NCBI GenBank assembly: GCA_009693435.1
Contig: SHXF01000116.1
Location: 1 to 13,394, forward strand
Direction: 5' to 3'
DNA length: 13,394 nucleotides
Source of the DNA: Betaproteobacteria bacterium
GTDB taxonomy: Bacteria; Pseudomonadota; Gammaproteobacteria; Burkholderiales; SG8-39
Below, piece after piece: positions 6,139 to 13,394 of this stretch (its first letter is position 1; each line of letters starts with the position of its first letter). The translations under genes were made by a program, and so were the position numbers. The notes beneath the pieces are model-generated. The model saw nothing but the letters and a program-made list of their open reading frames with translations. It was not told the origin of the DNA and did no database searches.

Positions 6139-6342
6139 CGCGCTGTCTGTCACTATGGTGGGCGACGCACGGGTATCTGCGCCAACGCCACCGACGCGGC
6201 TGATGAAGCCCGCCGCAGGCACTGCTTTTTACTGCACCTCATGCGCCGCCAACGACGAGCGTTGAAGTAACAGCATGTCATGATTCGGCAACCGCGAATA
6301 GCGTGCCGCGGGATTCGCGTTGGCTGTGGATCGCGGGTAAGG

Positions 6343-6852
6343 TCAGCGTTTCGCGAGTTCTGTTTCGTAGCGCGCGAGCATGTGCTCGTCGAGGCAGCAG
6401 AAAAATATTTTGTCGAAAACGTCATCGCGTGATGCAGCGAAGCACTCGCGTAGCGCAATTCCCACCGCAGCGTTTAGCGGATAGCCGTAAACCCCACAGC
6501 TAATCGCAGGATAAGCGATTGTTCTTATTGCATTTTTAGAAGCAAGCGCCAAGCTCGTTCGATAACATGAGGCGAGCAATTCCGGCTCGCCGGCGCGCCC
6601 GCCCTGCCACACCGGACCGACCGTATGAATGACGTAGTGCGCGGGCAACTGGTAACCGCGCGTGATTTTCGCCTGCCCGGTTTTGCAGCCATTCAGCGCG
6701 CGGCACGCGTCTAGCAGCGCCGGCCCGGCGGCGCGGTGGATCGCGCCATCGACACCGCCACCGCCAAGCAGCGACGTGTTCGCGGCGTTGACGATGGCGT
6801 CTACCTTCAACGTCACGATGTTGGCGAGCAGAGCCTGTAGTTGGGCGGGCAT
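6343..6852 (-). CDS. Macrodomain protein, YmdB/MacroD-type ADP-ribosyl hydrolase family
   Basis: This 169-residue single macrodomain aligns along its length with E. coli YmdB, which removes acetyl from O-acetyl-ADP-ribose and ADP-ribose from proteins. Seen here: [20 protein letters not shown] (17-36) with Asn25 and Asp35 at the YmdB catalytic positions, [15 protein letters not shown] (76-82) and ISCGVYGYP (117-125). Odd point: the usual GDIT near the N-terminus is ANIV here (residues 10-13), so the aspartate that normally contacts adenine is Asn11. The ATG at 6852 is the only reasonable start (an in-frame TGA lies a few codons upstream), so this is not a start error. No Shine-Dalgarno is obvious. 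The gene stands 123 bp after the isomerase gene, separated by an inverted repeat, so it may be transcribed separately. Confidence 0.9.
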   Translation of the reverse strand: MPAQLQALLANIVTLKVDAIVNAANTSLLGGGGVDGAIHRAAGPALLDACRALNGCKTGQAKITRGYQLPAHYVIHTVGPVWQGGRAGEPELLASCYRTSLALASKNAIRTIAYPAISCGVYGYPLNAAVGIALRECFAASRDDVFDKIFFCCLDEHMLARYETELAKR

Positions 6853-6878
6853 GGATGGGTTGAGGTCAAAGGCGTTTC

Positions 6879-6965
6879 AACCACAGATAAACACGGATGA
6901 ACACAGATAACACCTACAGCTTGATTGGGTTATATTTTGACGTTCATCTGTGTTTATCTGTGGTT
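6879..6965. repeat. Imperfect 23-bp inverted repeat (possible dispersed repeat unit)
   Basis: The arms at 6879-6901 (beginning AACCACAGATAAACAC) and 6943-6965 (ending TGTTTATCTGTGGTT) are reverse complements with one mismatch, and the spacer is 41 bases. The left arm is followed by a further partial copy of its own core (ACACAGATAA, 6901-6910). The unit fills the gap between the isomerase and the macrodomain gene and is AT-richer than both. Repeats with this ACCACAGAT-type core occur in many proteobacterial genomes, so a dispersed or MITE-like repeat is likely. Confidence 0.75.
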
Positions 6966-6975
6966 CAAAAGTTTT

Positions 6976-7578
6976 TCACCAAGGGCCCTTATCCAGCCAG
7001 CGTTCCATCTGATCCAGCCGATCCGCGCCCCAGAAAGGTTCACCATCGATCACGATGTAGGGCGAGCCGAATACGCCGCGCTCGATGGCGGCATCCACTT
7101 CCATTTTGGTGCGTTCCTTGACTGCAGGATCGTTCAACGCGATGGCCAATGCCGCCGTGTCGATGCCGAGTGTGGCGGCGACTTCAAGAGTGATTTCAAC
7201 TGTAGAAATGTCACGGTCTTCGGCGAAGTACGCGCGATACAGCGCGCCGGCGAATTTTTTCGCCAGCGCGGCATCCTTGTCAAACAGCCAGTAGTAGGCG
7301 CGGCACGGCGCGACGGTATTGATCGGAAACTTGCGCGGAATCCTGAAGGGTACATTGAACCAGCGCGCTGAACGCAGCATGTCGTGCGTGGCGTAGCCTC
7401 CCTTTAACGGAATGGTCGTTAGCGGCTGTTGGCCGTTGATCTTGAATACCGCGCCCAGCAAAATTGGCCGCCACATGACATCACGCCCGTGTTTAGCCGC
7501 GATGGCGTCTATTCTCGTCGCCGCAAGGTAGCCATACGGCGATGAAAAATCAAAATAAAAATCAATCGGCGCTGTCAT
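6976..7578 (-). CDS. 2-hydroxychromene-2-carboxylate isomerase-like protein (DsbA/kappa GST family)
   Basis: This 200-residue protein begins DFYFDFSSPYGYLA, the N-terminal motif of glutathione-dependent 2-hydroxychromene-2-carboxylate isomerases (NahD-type), with Ser13 at the place of the glutathione-activating serine. The C-terminal half has the thioredoxin-fold cis-proline motif GVFGSPYIVIDGEPFWG (about 168-184) and DRLDQMERWL. NahD acts in naphthalene breakdown, but many such proteins lie outside aromatic pathways, so the substrate here is open. I chose ATG 7578, which starts right before the motif and has GGAAA just upstream. A longer frame back to 7656 would overlap the oxidoreductase gene and add unrelated residues. 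It lies 16 bp after that gene, so the pair is probably one transcript. Confidence 0.88.
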   Translation of the reverse strand: MTAPIDFYFDFSSPYGYLAATRIDAIAAKHGRDVMWRPILLGAVFKINGQQPLTTIPLKGGYATHDMLRSARWFNVPFRIPRKFPINTVAPCRAYYWLFDKDAALAKKFAGALYRAYFAEDRDISTVEITLEVAATLGIDTAALAIALNDPAVKERTKMEVDAAIERGVFGSPYIVIDGEPFWGADRLDQMERWLDKGPW

Positions 7579-7594
7579 GAAAATTTCCGCGGCT

Positions 7595-8686
7595 TCAGCG
7601 CCCCAGCATGCCCAGTCTGGCCAGCGCGTCCAGCGTTTCCTGCTCCAGCGCTGCAATCAACGCCGCCGCCGTAAGTGCGCGTGACAGCGGCGCAGCCTGC
7701 CCCGCCCACATCGCCAGCAAATCGGCATTGCCTGCCTTGCCCGCCGCCGAGCGCAGCGGCCCGGACAACACACCCTGCGCCGGGAATGCGAGTTGGGGTG
7801 CGTTGCAGTTACTCATCTCACGCATAAAGCGGTTGGCGAGTCCGCGCGCGGGCTTGCCGGTAAATTTCTCGGTGACGCGCGTGGTGTCTTCGCGCGCGGC
7901 GAGCACGCTTTCTTTGTGGATGCCTGGAGCGCCGCTTTCGGCGCAGGGGATAAACGCCGTTCCCAGTTGCGCGCCTTGTGCACCGAGCGCAAGTGCCGCG
8001 GCGATGCCCGCACCATCCATGATGCCGCCGGCGGCGACCACCGGAATTTGCACCGCGCGCACGATGAGCCGGGTGAGTGCGAGCGTGCCGGTCATTGCTT
8101 CGTAGGGATCGCGCAGATACGAACCGCGATGGCCGCCGGCTTCCGCACCCTGCGCGATGATGAAATCCACGCCGAGCGCTTCAACGTGCCGCGCTTCAGC
8201 GATGCACGTCGCGCTGGCGCCCACGCGAATGCCCGCGGCTCGCATACGCTGCAGCCGTTTTGCATCTATGCTCCCGAGGTGACAGGTGAACACACGTGGA
8301 CGCGCCTCTTCGATCACATTAAGCTGCGACTCGGTATCGGGCGCGTAGGGCGCATTAACCGGCGGCGGCGGCGGCAACCCCATTTCGGCGTAATAACCGG
8401 CCATTGCGGCAATCGCTGCGCGTTGATCGTTAGCGGGAATCGTCCCGGGTTGTGGCGACAAAAACAGGTTCAGATTCATCGGCGCGTCGGTGAGTTTGCG
8501 CGCCGCGTCAATGTCGCGCTGCATGGTTTCGGGTTGAGTGTAGGCGAACCAGAATGAGCCTAGCGCGCCCGCGTTGCTGGCCGCCGCAACCAGCGCTGGC
8601 GTGCTCACGCCACCCGCCATCGGCGCCTGAATGATGGGCAGGCGCGTCCCCAGCAAATCGCACAGCGGCGTGTGAAGTTTGGTCAT
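7595..8686 (-). CDS. NAD(P)H-dependent flavin oxidoreductase / nitronate monooxygenase family
   Basis: This 363-residue TIM-barrel FMN protein has the family motifs LPIIQAPMAGGVSTPALVAA (16-35), IIAQGAEAGGHRGSY (176-190) with His186 at the place of the catalytic histidine of nitronate monooxygenases, and VVAAGGIMDG (216-225) for the FMN phosphate. Length fits the 2-nitropropane dioxygenase group. Related proteins oxidise nitronates or act as NADH:quinone reductases, and the sequence alone does not decide between these. It has a Pro-rich loop (PPPPP, 105-109). A GGAG sequence lies a little far upstream of ATG 8686. It leads a two-gene unit with the isomerase-like protein, suggesting a joint role in detoxifying or degrading an organic compound. 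Confidence 0.88.
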   Translation of the reverse strand: MTKLHTPLCDLLGTRLPIIQAPMAGGVSTPALVAAASNAGALGSFWFAYTQPETMQRDIDAARKLTDAPMNLNLFLSPQPGTIPANDQRAAIAAMAGYYAEMGLPPPPPVNAPYAPDTESQLNVIEEARPRVFTCHLGSIDAKRLQRMRAAGIRVGASATCIAEARHVEALGVDFIIAQGAEAGGHRGSYLRDPYEAMTGTLALTRLIVRAVQIPVVAAGGIMDGAGIAAALALGAQGAQLGTAFIPCAESGAPGIHKESVLAAREDTTRVTEKFTGKPARGLANRFMREMSNCNAPQLAFPAQGVLSGPLRSAAGKAGNADLLAMWAGQAAPLSRALTAAALIAALEQETLDALARLGMLGR

Positions 8687-9173
8687 CCGTGTATGTCTCC
8701 GTGAATAGTTCTCGCTCGCTCAGCCCGCAGCGTATCTGCCCCGTGCCGACGCTCACCCGCACGCTACTCTCGCCCGCAGTACCCGCTACGCTTTCCGTGG
8801 ACAGAAGTTTCGCGGAAATCCGCCGCCGATCGCGATTGTTGCGGCGCGCGGTACGATTTGTTGGTATTCGTATGGGCTCAGACTGGCATCAAACAGTTTC
8901 CGTTCTTCGTTCAATTAATGCAGATAATTCACAAATACTATATGTAAAACAATAAGTTACAATTTTCCCGCAATCGGGCGTGGGGCGCCCAGCAGCTACC
9001 GGCCGGAACCCGCGACCGAATAGTGTCACGCCGCGCCTGTGCGACAGCTATTGTGCTTTGCAATATAAGCCAGTATTCTCAAAAACTCCTCTTAAAACAC
9101 GATCATAAAGGATATTACGTCAGCGCCGATATTCGCGCCATCGGATCGCGCTGCCGTAATCACCGTAATCCAT
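8687..9173. other. Divergent intergenic region (487 bp), no supported gene
   Basis: This gap separates the - strand oxidoreductase from the + strand hydrolase-phaC pair and should hold promoters for both directions. Its middle (about 8905-8965) is strongly AT-rich, with candidate -10 sequences such as TACAAT (8958-8963), but I cannot match a -35. Short frames here have no recognisable motifs or ribosome binding sites and I leave them out. Confidence 0.5.
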
Positions 9174-10244
9174 ATGCAAGCTGCGACTGCCAGGAAAAAG
9201 CCTCAACCCGACCCCTCGAACCTGTTCTACCCCATCGCCGAGCCTCCGGCGTCCGGCACGGTGACGGCCGTTGCGCCCGGTGTCTACTGGCTGCGCATGC
9301 CGTTGCCGTTTGTGCTGAATCACATCAATCTGTGGCTGCTCGAAGATGGCGACGGCTGGACGATCGTCGATTGCGGTTTCGCCACGGATGAAGCTCGCGC
9401 TTGCTGGGAACGGATTTTCGCGCAGCATCTCAAGGGAAAACCGGTGACGCGCGTGATCGTCACGCATTTTCACCCCGATCATATTGGTCTTTGCAATTGG
9501 TTGTGCGAAAAGCATCAACTCACGCCATGGATGACCAAAGCGGAATTCCTGCAGGCGCATGTGGTGCACAAACGCGGCGGCGGTAGCGAGCCCGAATGTG
9601 TGCGCGCACTGATGTTGCGTCACGGACTGGATGCCGAGCGCATGAAATGGATCGATGAACGCGACAACCTCTACCCGCGCGGCGTGCCTGCCCTGCCGCG
9701 CGCGCACCGGCGCATCCACGACAATGAAGCCATTGCGATCGGCGCGCACAGCTGGCGCGTGGTCGTCGGCCACGGCCACGCGCCAGAGCACGCCAGCCTG
9801 TATTGCGAAAAACTGGGGCTGTTCATTGCGGGCGATATGCTGCTGCCGCGCATTTCAACCAACGTCAGTGTGTGGCCGGCGGAGCCGGAAGCCGATCCGG
9901 TTGGCGACTTTCTCGCTTCGCTCACGCGTTACGCCACGCTTGCCGCAAACACGCTGGTGTTGCCGTCACACGGCTTGCCGTTTCAGGGACTGCACGCGCG
10001 CGTCGATGCGTTGCATGAACACCATCGGTCGCGGCTCGAGCGTCTGAGCGTAGCGTGCATCACCCCGCAAACCGCTGTGTCAGTGTTACCCGTGTTGTTC
10101 GATCGCAAGTTTGACGATCATCATGTGCTGTTCGCAATGGGAGAGGCGATTGCGCACCTTAACTATCTGATGCATCGCGGCACCTTGTGCCGCGTCCTCA
10201 ACAGCAGCGGTGTCTACCAGTTTCAACGTGCGGAGAAAGATTGA
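9174..10244 (+). CDS. Metallo-beta-lactamase-fold hydrolase
   Basis: This 356-residue protein carries a complete dinuclear-metal MBL core: THFHPDHIG (His98, His100, Asp102, His103), a third ligand histidine in VVGHGHAPEHASLY (His200 or His202 in the usual position), the bridging Asp221 in FIAGDMLLPRIS, and His266 in LPSHGLPF. A strand-rich N-terminus (APGVYWLRMPLPFVLNHINLWLLE) and a helical C-terminus (from about 275) fit the glyoxalase II/LACTB2-like thioester or lactone hydrolases more than antibiotic-cleaving enzymes. No signal peptide, so it is cytosolic. Its stop (10242-10244) directly abuts the phaC start, so the two are almost certainly one operon, suggesting a thioesterase-like role in acyl-CoA or PHA metabolism (inference). 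ATG 9174 has no obvious Shine-Dalgarno. Confidence 0.9.
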   Translation: MQAATARKKPQPDPSNLFYPIAEPPASGTVTAVAPGVYWLRMPLPFVLNHINLWLLEDGDGWTIVDCGFATDEARACWERIFAQHLKGKPVTRVIVTHFHPDHIGLCNWLCEKHQLTPWMTKAEFLQAHVVHKRGGGSEPECVRALMLRHGLDAERMKWIDERDNLYPRGVPALPRAHRRIHDNEAIAIGAHSWRVVVGHGHAPEHASLYCEKLGLFIAGDMLLPRISTNVSVWPAEPEADPVGDFLASLTRYATLAANTLVLPSHGLPFQGLHARVDALHEHHRSRLERLSVACITPQTAVSVLPVLFDRKFDDHHVLFAMGEAIAHLNYLMHRGTLCRVLNSSGVYQFQRAEKD

Positions 10245-12059
10245 ATGCACACCGCCGAACAGCAGCGGAAGCCCTTTAACCTGACAGAGATGGTGCGGCT
10301 TTACGCTGGCATCTCGCGCAAGAGCCGCGAGTTGCTCAGACGCAACCTGCGTAAGGCCAGCGCCCCTCCGCGGCAAGCATCTGACGAACTCGGCATCGCG
10401 CGCGCCTTTTTCGAGGCGTGGGTAAAAATGGCCAGCGACCCGCTGCAACTGGCGCAGACGCAAATGAAAGTATGGCGGGATCACGCGGCGCTGTGGCAAA
10501 ACACCTGGATTTCTCTGAGTGGGCAAAAGCCCGCACCGGTGGCCGAGGTGCAAAAGGGTGACCGTCGCTTTCGCCATGAAGATTGGCAGAACAGGTTTTT
10601 GTTTGATTACCTGAAGCAGTCGTACCTGATCGCCGCGCGCCATTTGCATAAGGCCATGTGCGGCGTGCATGGCTTGGATGAAACCACTGCGAAGAAAGTG
10701 GATTTTTATACGCGCCAGTATATCGACGCCCTGTCGCCATCGAATTTCGCACTCACCAATCCCGAGGTGCTGCAGGAAACCGTGCGCAGCAGCGGCAGGA
10801 ATTTACTCAAAGGACTCAATAATTTACTCGATGATCTCGGGCATGCAGACGGCGCCCAATTGCGAGTGAAAATGGTGGATGACCGAGCCTTCAGGCTGGG
10901 CGTGAACATCGCTGCGACACCGGGCAAAGTGGTGTTCCAGAACGAGCTGTTGCAGTTGATTCAATACGCGCCCGCCACCAAGACGGTGTATCGCCGTCCG
11001 CTGCTGATCGTGCCGCCGTGGATCAACAAATTTTACGTGTTCGATATGCGCGCGGATAACTCGTTTGTGCGCTGGGCAGTCGCACAGGGCCACAGCGTGT
11101 TCATGGTGTCGTGGATCAATCCTGATGCCAGGCACGCGGGCAAAACGTTCGAGGATTATCTTAAGCAGGGCACGCTGGCGGCGATTGATGCCACGCTGAA
11201 AGCGGCCGGCGCCGAAGCGCTGAATCTGATTGGATTTTGCCTCGGCGGCACCCTGACGGCCGCGACACTCGGCCACCTCGCCGCAAAACATGACCCGCGT
11301 GTGGCGAGCACTGCTTTCTTTGCAACCCTGGTGGATTTCAAGCAGTCCGGTGAACTCGAGGTGTTCATCGATGAGCAACAAGTCACCGCGCTGGAAAAAC
11401 GCATGCATCAGCGGGGTTACCTCGAAGGCTCGGAGATGGCAACGACGTTCAATATGCTGCGCGCCAACGATTTGATCTGGTCGTTCGTGGTCAACAATTA
11501 TTTGATGGGCCGCGACCCGATGCCGTTTGATCTGCTCTATTGGAACGCCGATTCCACGCGCATGCCGGCGGCCATGCACAGCTACTATTTGCGCAATATG
11601 TACATGAAAAACCTGTTGCGCGAGCCGGGCGGCCTCACGCTTGCCGGCACGCCGATTGATCTGAGCCGGGTGAAGACGCCGCTGTATTTTGTTGCCACTG
11701 TCGAAGACCATATCGCACCGTGGAAAACGGTTTATGCCGGTGCGCGGGTTTTCGATAGCAACATCCCGCTGCGATTTGTGCTTGGCGGTTCGGGTCATAT
11801 CGCGGGCACCGTCAACCCGCCGTCGGCCAACAAATACGGCTACTGGACCAACGACAAAATTGGCGCCGAGCCGGATGCGTGGCTGGCTGGCGCGAAGCAA
11901 CACAGCGGTTCGTGGTGGACGGATTGGCAGCAGTGGGTGGACAAACACGGTGGCGGCAAAGTCGCGGCGCGCATACCCGGTAAAGGCAAGTTGAAGGCGC
12001 TGGAAGATGCGCCAGGGTCTTATGTCAGCGTGCGACTGGATCGCAAAGCGGCGGCCTAG
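10245..12059 (+). CDS. phaC: Class I poly(R)-hydroxyalkanoate synthase
   Basis: PhaC polymerises (R)-3-hydroxyacyl-CoA into PHA storage granules. At 604 residues this is a full-length class I enzyme. The alpha/beta-hydrolase core has the lipase-like box IGFCLGGTLTAAT with nucleophile Cys332, VEDHIAPWKTVY with Asp488 and LGGSGHIAGTVNPP with His518. It also shows the class I segments VPPWINKFYVFDM (256-268) and MVSWINPD (287-294). The N-terminal domain (about 1-215) has the usual weak conservation. The start ATG 10245 follows the preceding stop with no gap and has GGAGA at 10232-10236, 8 bases upstream. phaA, phaB, phaR and phasin genes are not in the window. No strong terminator is seen after it, and 12060-12223 holds no supported gene. 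Confidence 0.96.
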   Translation: MHTAEQQRKPFNLTEMVRLYAGISRKSRELLRRNLRKASAPPRQASDELGIARAFFEAWVKMASDPLQLAQTQMKVWRDHAALWQNTWISLSGQKPAPVAEVQKGDRRFRHEDWQNRFLFDYLKQSYLIAARHLHKAMCGVHGLDETTAKKVDFYTRQYIDALSPSNFALTNPEVLQETVRSSGRNLLKGLNNLLDDLGHADGAQLRVKMVDDRAFRLGVNIAATPGKVVFQNELLQLIQYAPATKTVYRRPLLIVPPWINKFYVFDMRADNSFVRWAVAQGHSVFMVSWINPDARHAGKTFEDYLKQGTLAAIDATLKAAGAEALNLIGFCLGGTLTAATLGHLAAKHDPRVASTAFFATLVDFKQSGELEVFIDEQQVTALEKRMHQRGYLEGSEMATTFNMLRANDLIWSFVVNNYLMGRDPMPFDLLYWNADSTRMPAAMHSYYLRNMYMKNLLREPGGLTLAGTPIDLSRVKTPLYFVATVEDHIAPWKTVYAGARVFDSNIPLRFVLGGSGHIAGTVNPPSANKYGYWTNDKIGAEPDAWLAGAKQHSGSWWTDWQQWVDKHGGGKVAARIPGKGKLKALEDAPGSYVSVRLDRKAAA

Positions 12060-12223
12060 CTCGAAAAATCCGCCGCCGATACAGTAACGACGGTGTGCTG
12101 CCGGGCCTGACAGCGGAAGGATGAACAGGTTGCACCGGCGCCTGGCCGATTGCAATGCCCGTTGCGGCACGAGAACGCCAGACACGCGGCGCGCGAGCGG
12201 CGCTGCAAGCCCGCGTTTCCCGC

Positions 12224-12229
12224 TATAAT
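12224..12229 (+). promoter_or_regulatory. -10 box upstream of the TauD-type dioxygenase gene
   Basis: A perfect TATAAT lies 44 bases before the ATG at 12274. At 17-base spacing the -35 position reads GCTGCA, a poor match, so an activator may be needed. It supports transcription separate from phaC. Confidence 0.5.
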
Positions 12230-12259
12230 CTTCGGGCACAGTGCCACTGCGAACTTTCC

Positions 12260-12264
12260 AGGAG
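12260..12264 (+). promoter_or_regulatory. Ribosome binding site that decides the dioxygenase start
   Basis: AGGAG lies 9 bases before ATG 12274 and after the alternative upstream start at 12241, so translation should begin at 12274. Confidence 0.7.
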
Positions 12265-12273
12265 TGCCGGTTC

Positions 12274-13119
12274 ATGAACACCCAGCTACTCGACAAACTC
12301 GACCTACTCGACGTGAACCCGCTCACCGGCGGCATGGGCGCGGAAATCCGCGGTATTGATTTGTCGCGGGAACTGGATGAGCGTAGCTTCGATGCAGTTA
12401 ACCAGGCGCTGCTGGATCATGGCGTGATTTTTTTCCGTGCTCAGAACATTACCCCGGCGCAACAGATCGCGTTCGCTACGCACTGGGGTGAAATCCATCT
12501 GCATCCCCATATGCGTTGTCTGCCAGATCATCCGGGCGTTATCGAAATCGTGAAGAAGGAGGATGACACCACCGTTTTCGGCGAGAACTGGCACACCGAC
12601 CAGATGTTTACGCCAACGCCCGCGCGCGTCACTATCCTCTACGCAAAACAAGTGCCGCCGGTGGGCGGCGACACCCTGTTCGCCAACCTCTACATGGCTT
12701 ACGACACGCTATCGGACGGCATGAAGGCGATGATTGCCAATCTGCGCACCATCAGCATCTACGACAAAAAGAAAATAAGGCCGGCCGCCATGACACCGAC
12801 TGCGCCCGATGATGATCCCGAACCTGCCGAACACCCATTGGTCCGTGAACACCCCGAAACCGGGCGCAAGGCGCTGTACCTGTGCCACATCGGAATCACA
12901 CGCCAGATCGTAGGCATGACCGAGGAAGAAAGCCGGCCCACCCTGTCCTATCTGATAGCCCACGCGACGCGGCCGGAATTCACTTGCCGTTTTCGCTGGG
13001 AAGCCGGTTCGATGGCGGTGTGGGACAACCGCCGTGCGCTGCATTATCCGGTCAATGACTACTACGGCTACCGCAGGGTCATGCACCGGATCACGATCAA
13101 GGGCGATCGCACATTCTGA
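12274..13119 (+). CDS. TauD/TfdA-family Fe(II)/2-oxoglutarate-dependent dioxygenase
   Basis: This 281-residue protein has the iron-binding facial triad: ENWHTDQMF with His107 and Asp109, and ALHYPVNDYYGYRRVMHR with distal His257. Arg268 or Arg272 is in the place that binds the 2-oxoglutarate carboxylate. GGMGAEIRGIDLS at the N-terminus, VGGDTLFANLYMAYD (130-144) and GSMAVWDNRRALHYP are family hallmarks. TauD uses taurine and TfdA uses 2,4-D; close residues do not settle the substrate here, and no sulfonate transport genes are nearby. The region PAAMTPTAPDDDPEPAEHP (170-188) is a family-typical insertion before the second half of the fold. Cytosolic. The start is set by the AGGAG at 12260-12264. 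Confidence 0.92.
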   Translation: MNTQLLDKLDLLDVNPLTGGMGAEIRGIDLSRELDERSFDAVNQALLDHGVIFFRAQNITPAQQIAFATHWGEIHLHPHMRCLPDHPGVIEIVKKEDDTTVFGENWHTDQMFTPTPARVTILYAKQVPPVGGDTLFANLYMAYDTLSDGMKAMIANLRTISIYDKKKIRPAAMTPTAPDDDPEPAEHPLVREHPETGRKALYLCHIGITRQIVGMTEEESRPTLSYLIAHATRPEFTCRFRWEAGSMAVWDNRRALHYPVNDYYGYRRVMHRITIKGDRTF

Positions 13120-13127
13120 GTCCGTCG

Positions 13128-13178
13128 GCGGCGTGATGGGTTTTAACCCTGCTGCGCCAATTGGCGCTGCGGCGTGAT
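13128..13178. repeat. Two dyads bracketed by a 10-bp direct repeat downstream of the dioxygenase
   Basis: GCGGCGTGAT occurs at 13128-13137 and 13169-13178. Between the copies are GGGTTTTAACCC (13138-13149) and a 20-base dyad (13151-13170) whose core is the perfect palindrome GCGCCAATTGGCGC (13154-13167). There is no T-run. It may act as a transcript end or protein-binding site. The stretch 13179-13260 holds no gene I can support and should contain the end of the ISL3-type element. Confidence 0.5.
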
Positions 13179-13260
13179 AATCCTGCGCTGTTCACGAACG
13201 GCCGTAAAAAACACACTGCTCTGATCCTCATGGTTAATTGGTTTAAAAAAATTTGGTTCG

Positions 13261-13394
13261 TCAGCAGAATCTGTGGGTGAGTTTTGGCTCGGGTAGTTTC
13301 CCAAGTACATGATTAAGCATATGTTCTGCCATTTTGAATGTCCGAAAACTGCAGGTTCTTCTGATCGTGACTTTAGCCTTGTTGTTCAACCCTT
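13261..13394 (-). CDS. ISL3-family (IS204/IS1001/IS1096/IS1165) transposase, C-terminal end (partial)
   Basis: On the - strand the frame is open from the window edge to TGA at 13263-13261 and gives the last 43 residues of a transposase. It starts GLNNKAKVTIRRTCSFRTF and ends LGKLPEPKLTHRFC, the pattern that closes ISL3-family transposases (usually NGLNNKAK...GFR...ALYHxLGxLPEP). The stretch is AT-richer than the dioxygenase gene beside it. The family member cannot be named, and the terminal inverted repeat, expected somewhere in about 13180-13260, could not be identified without the other end. Some usual residues differ (SFRTFKMAEHML instead of the common GFR...EIAL), so the copy may be diverged. 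Confidence 0.7.
   Translation of the reverse strand, partial: GLNNKAKVTIRRTCSFRTFKMAEHMLNHVLGKLPEPKLTHRFC

Noticed and set aside
5498..6265. 255-residue + strand open frame opposite the HMG-CoA lyase gene.
   Set aside because: The - strand encodes a complete HMG-CoA lyase; the + product has shadow-like composition.
7579..7656. Longer N-terminus for the isomerase-like gene (26 extra residues).
   Set aside because: It would overlap the oxidoreductase gene and precede the family's N-terminal motif with unrelated residues; ATG 7578 has a better ribosome binding site.
8689..8955. 88-residue + strand frame in the divergent intergenic region.
   Set aside because: No domain or ribosome binding site, Arg/Ser-rich composition, and it overlaps the expected promoter region.
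12241..12273. Upstream GTG start for the TauD-type dioxygenase.
   Set aside because: The AGGAG at 12260-12264 lies after it and 9 bases before ATG 12274; the extra 11 residues do not match the family.
10824..12335. 503-residue - strand open frame opposite phaC.
   Set aside because: Antisense to a complete PHA synthase, with Arg/His-rich composition and no motifs.
13143..13310. A - strand frame of 55 residues starting at ATG 13310.
   Set aside because: The adjacent frame of the same strand carries the ISL3-type transposase end (GLNNKAK...LPEP), which explains most of this DNA; the 55-residue frame has no ribosome binding site and runs through the palindromes.

Overview
The window looks like chromosomal DNA of a proteobacterium, most likely a betaproteobacterium. 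The GC-rich core has a class I PHA synthase, HMG-CoA lyase, DUF1289/DUF2889 proteins and a LapG-type protease. This is an impression from gene content and composition, since no rRNA or marker gene is present. Both ends run into insertion sequences: the 3' end of an IS30-family transposase on the left (+ strand) and the 3' end of an ISL3-type (IS204/IS1001/IS1096/IS1165) transposase on the right (- strand).

Positions 1 to about 1065 are AT-richer accessory DNA: the IS30 tail, a gene remnant cut by it, one small basic protein of unknown function and a cluster of dyad symmetries. This part ends at a 3' half of a tRNA (anticodon loop, variable loop, T arm, acceptor strand and CCA, with no 5' half). 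That is the usual scar at the far end of an element integrated into a tRNA gene, so the accessory part is read as the right end of an integrated island.

From 1152 the core begins. First comes a LapG-like periplasmic cysteine protease whose C-terminus appears to be the C-terminal type I secretion domain of a large adhesin, an apparent fusion and the most unusual object in the window. It ends at a strong terminator. A two-gene + strand unit follows (PYROXD2/CrtI-type flavoprotein, then a GDSL hydrolase, start and stop codons overlapping as ATGA). Convergent to it is a - strand run: HMG-CoA lyase, DUF1289 and DUF2889. Further - strand genes lie upstream of that run: a macrodomain protein, then an NMO-type flavin oxidoreductase with a 2-hydroxychromene-2-carboxylate isomerase-like protein close behind it.

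After a 487-bp divergent intergenic region, a metallo-beta-lactamase-fold hydrolase directly abuts phaC, probably one PHA-related transcription unit. A TauD/TfdA-type dioxygenase with its own promoter-like -10 and Shine-Dalgarno closes the core. The theme is acyl-CoA, leucine and storage-polymer metabolism with accessory oxidoreductases. No CRISPR array, intact tRNA, rRNA or integrase gene is visible.
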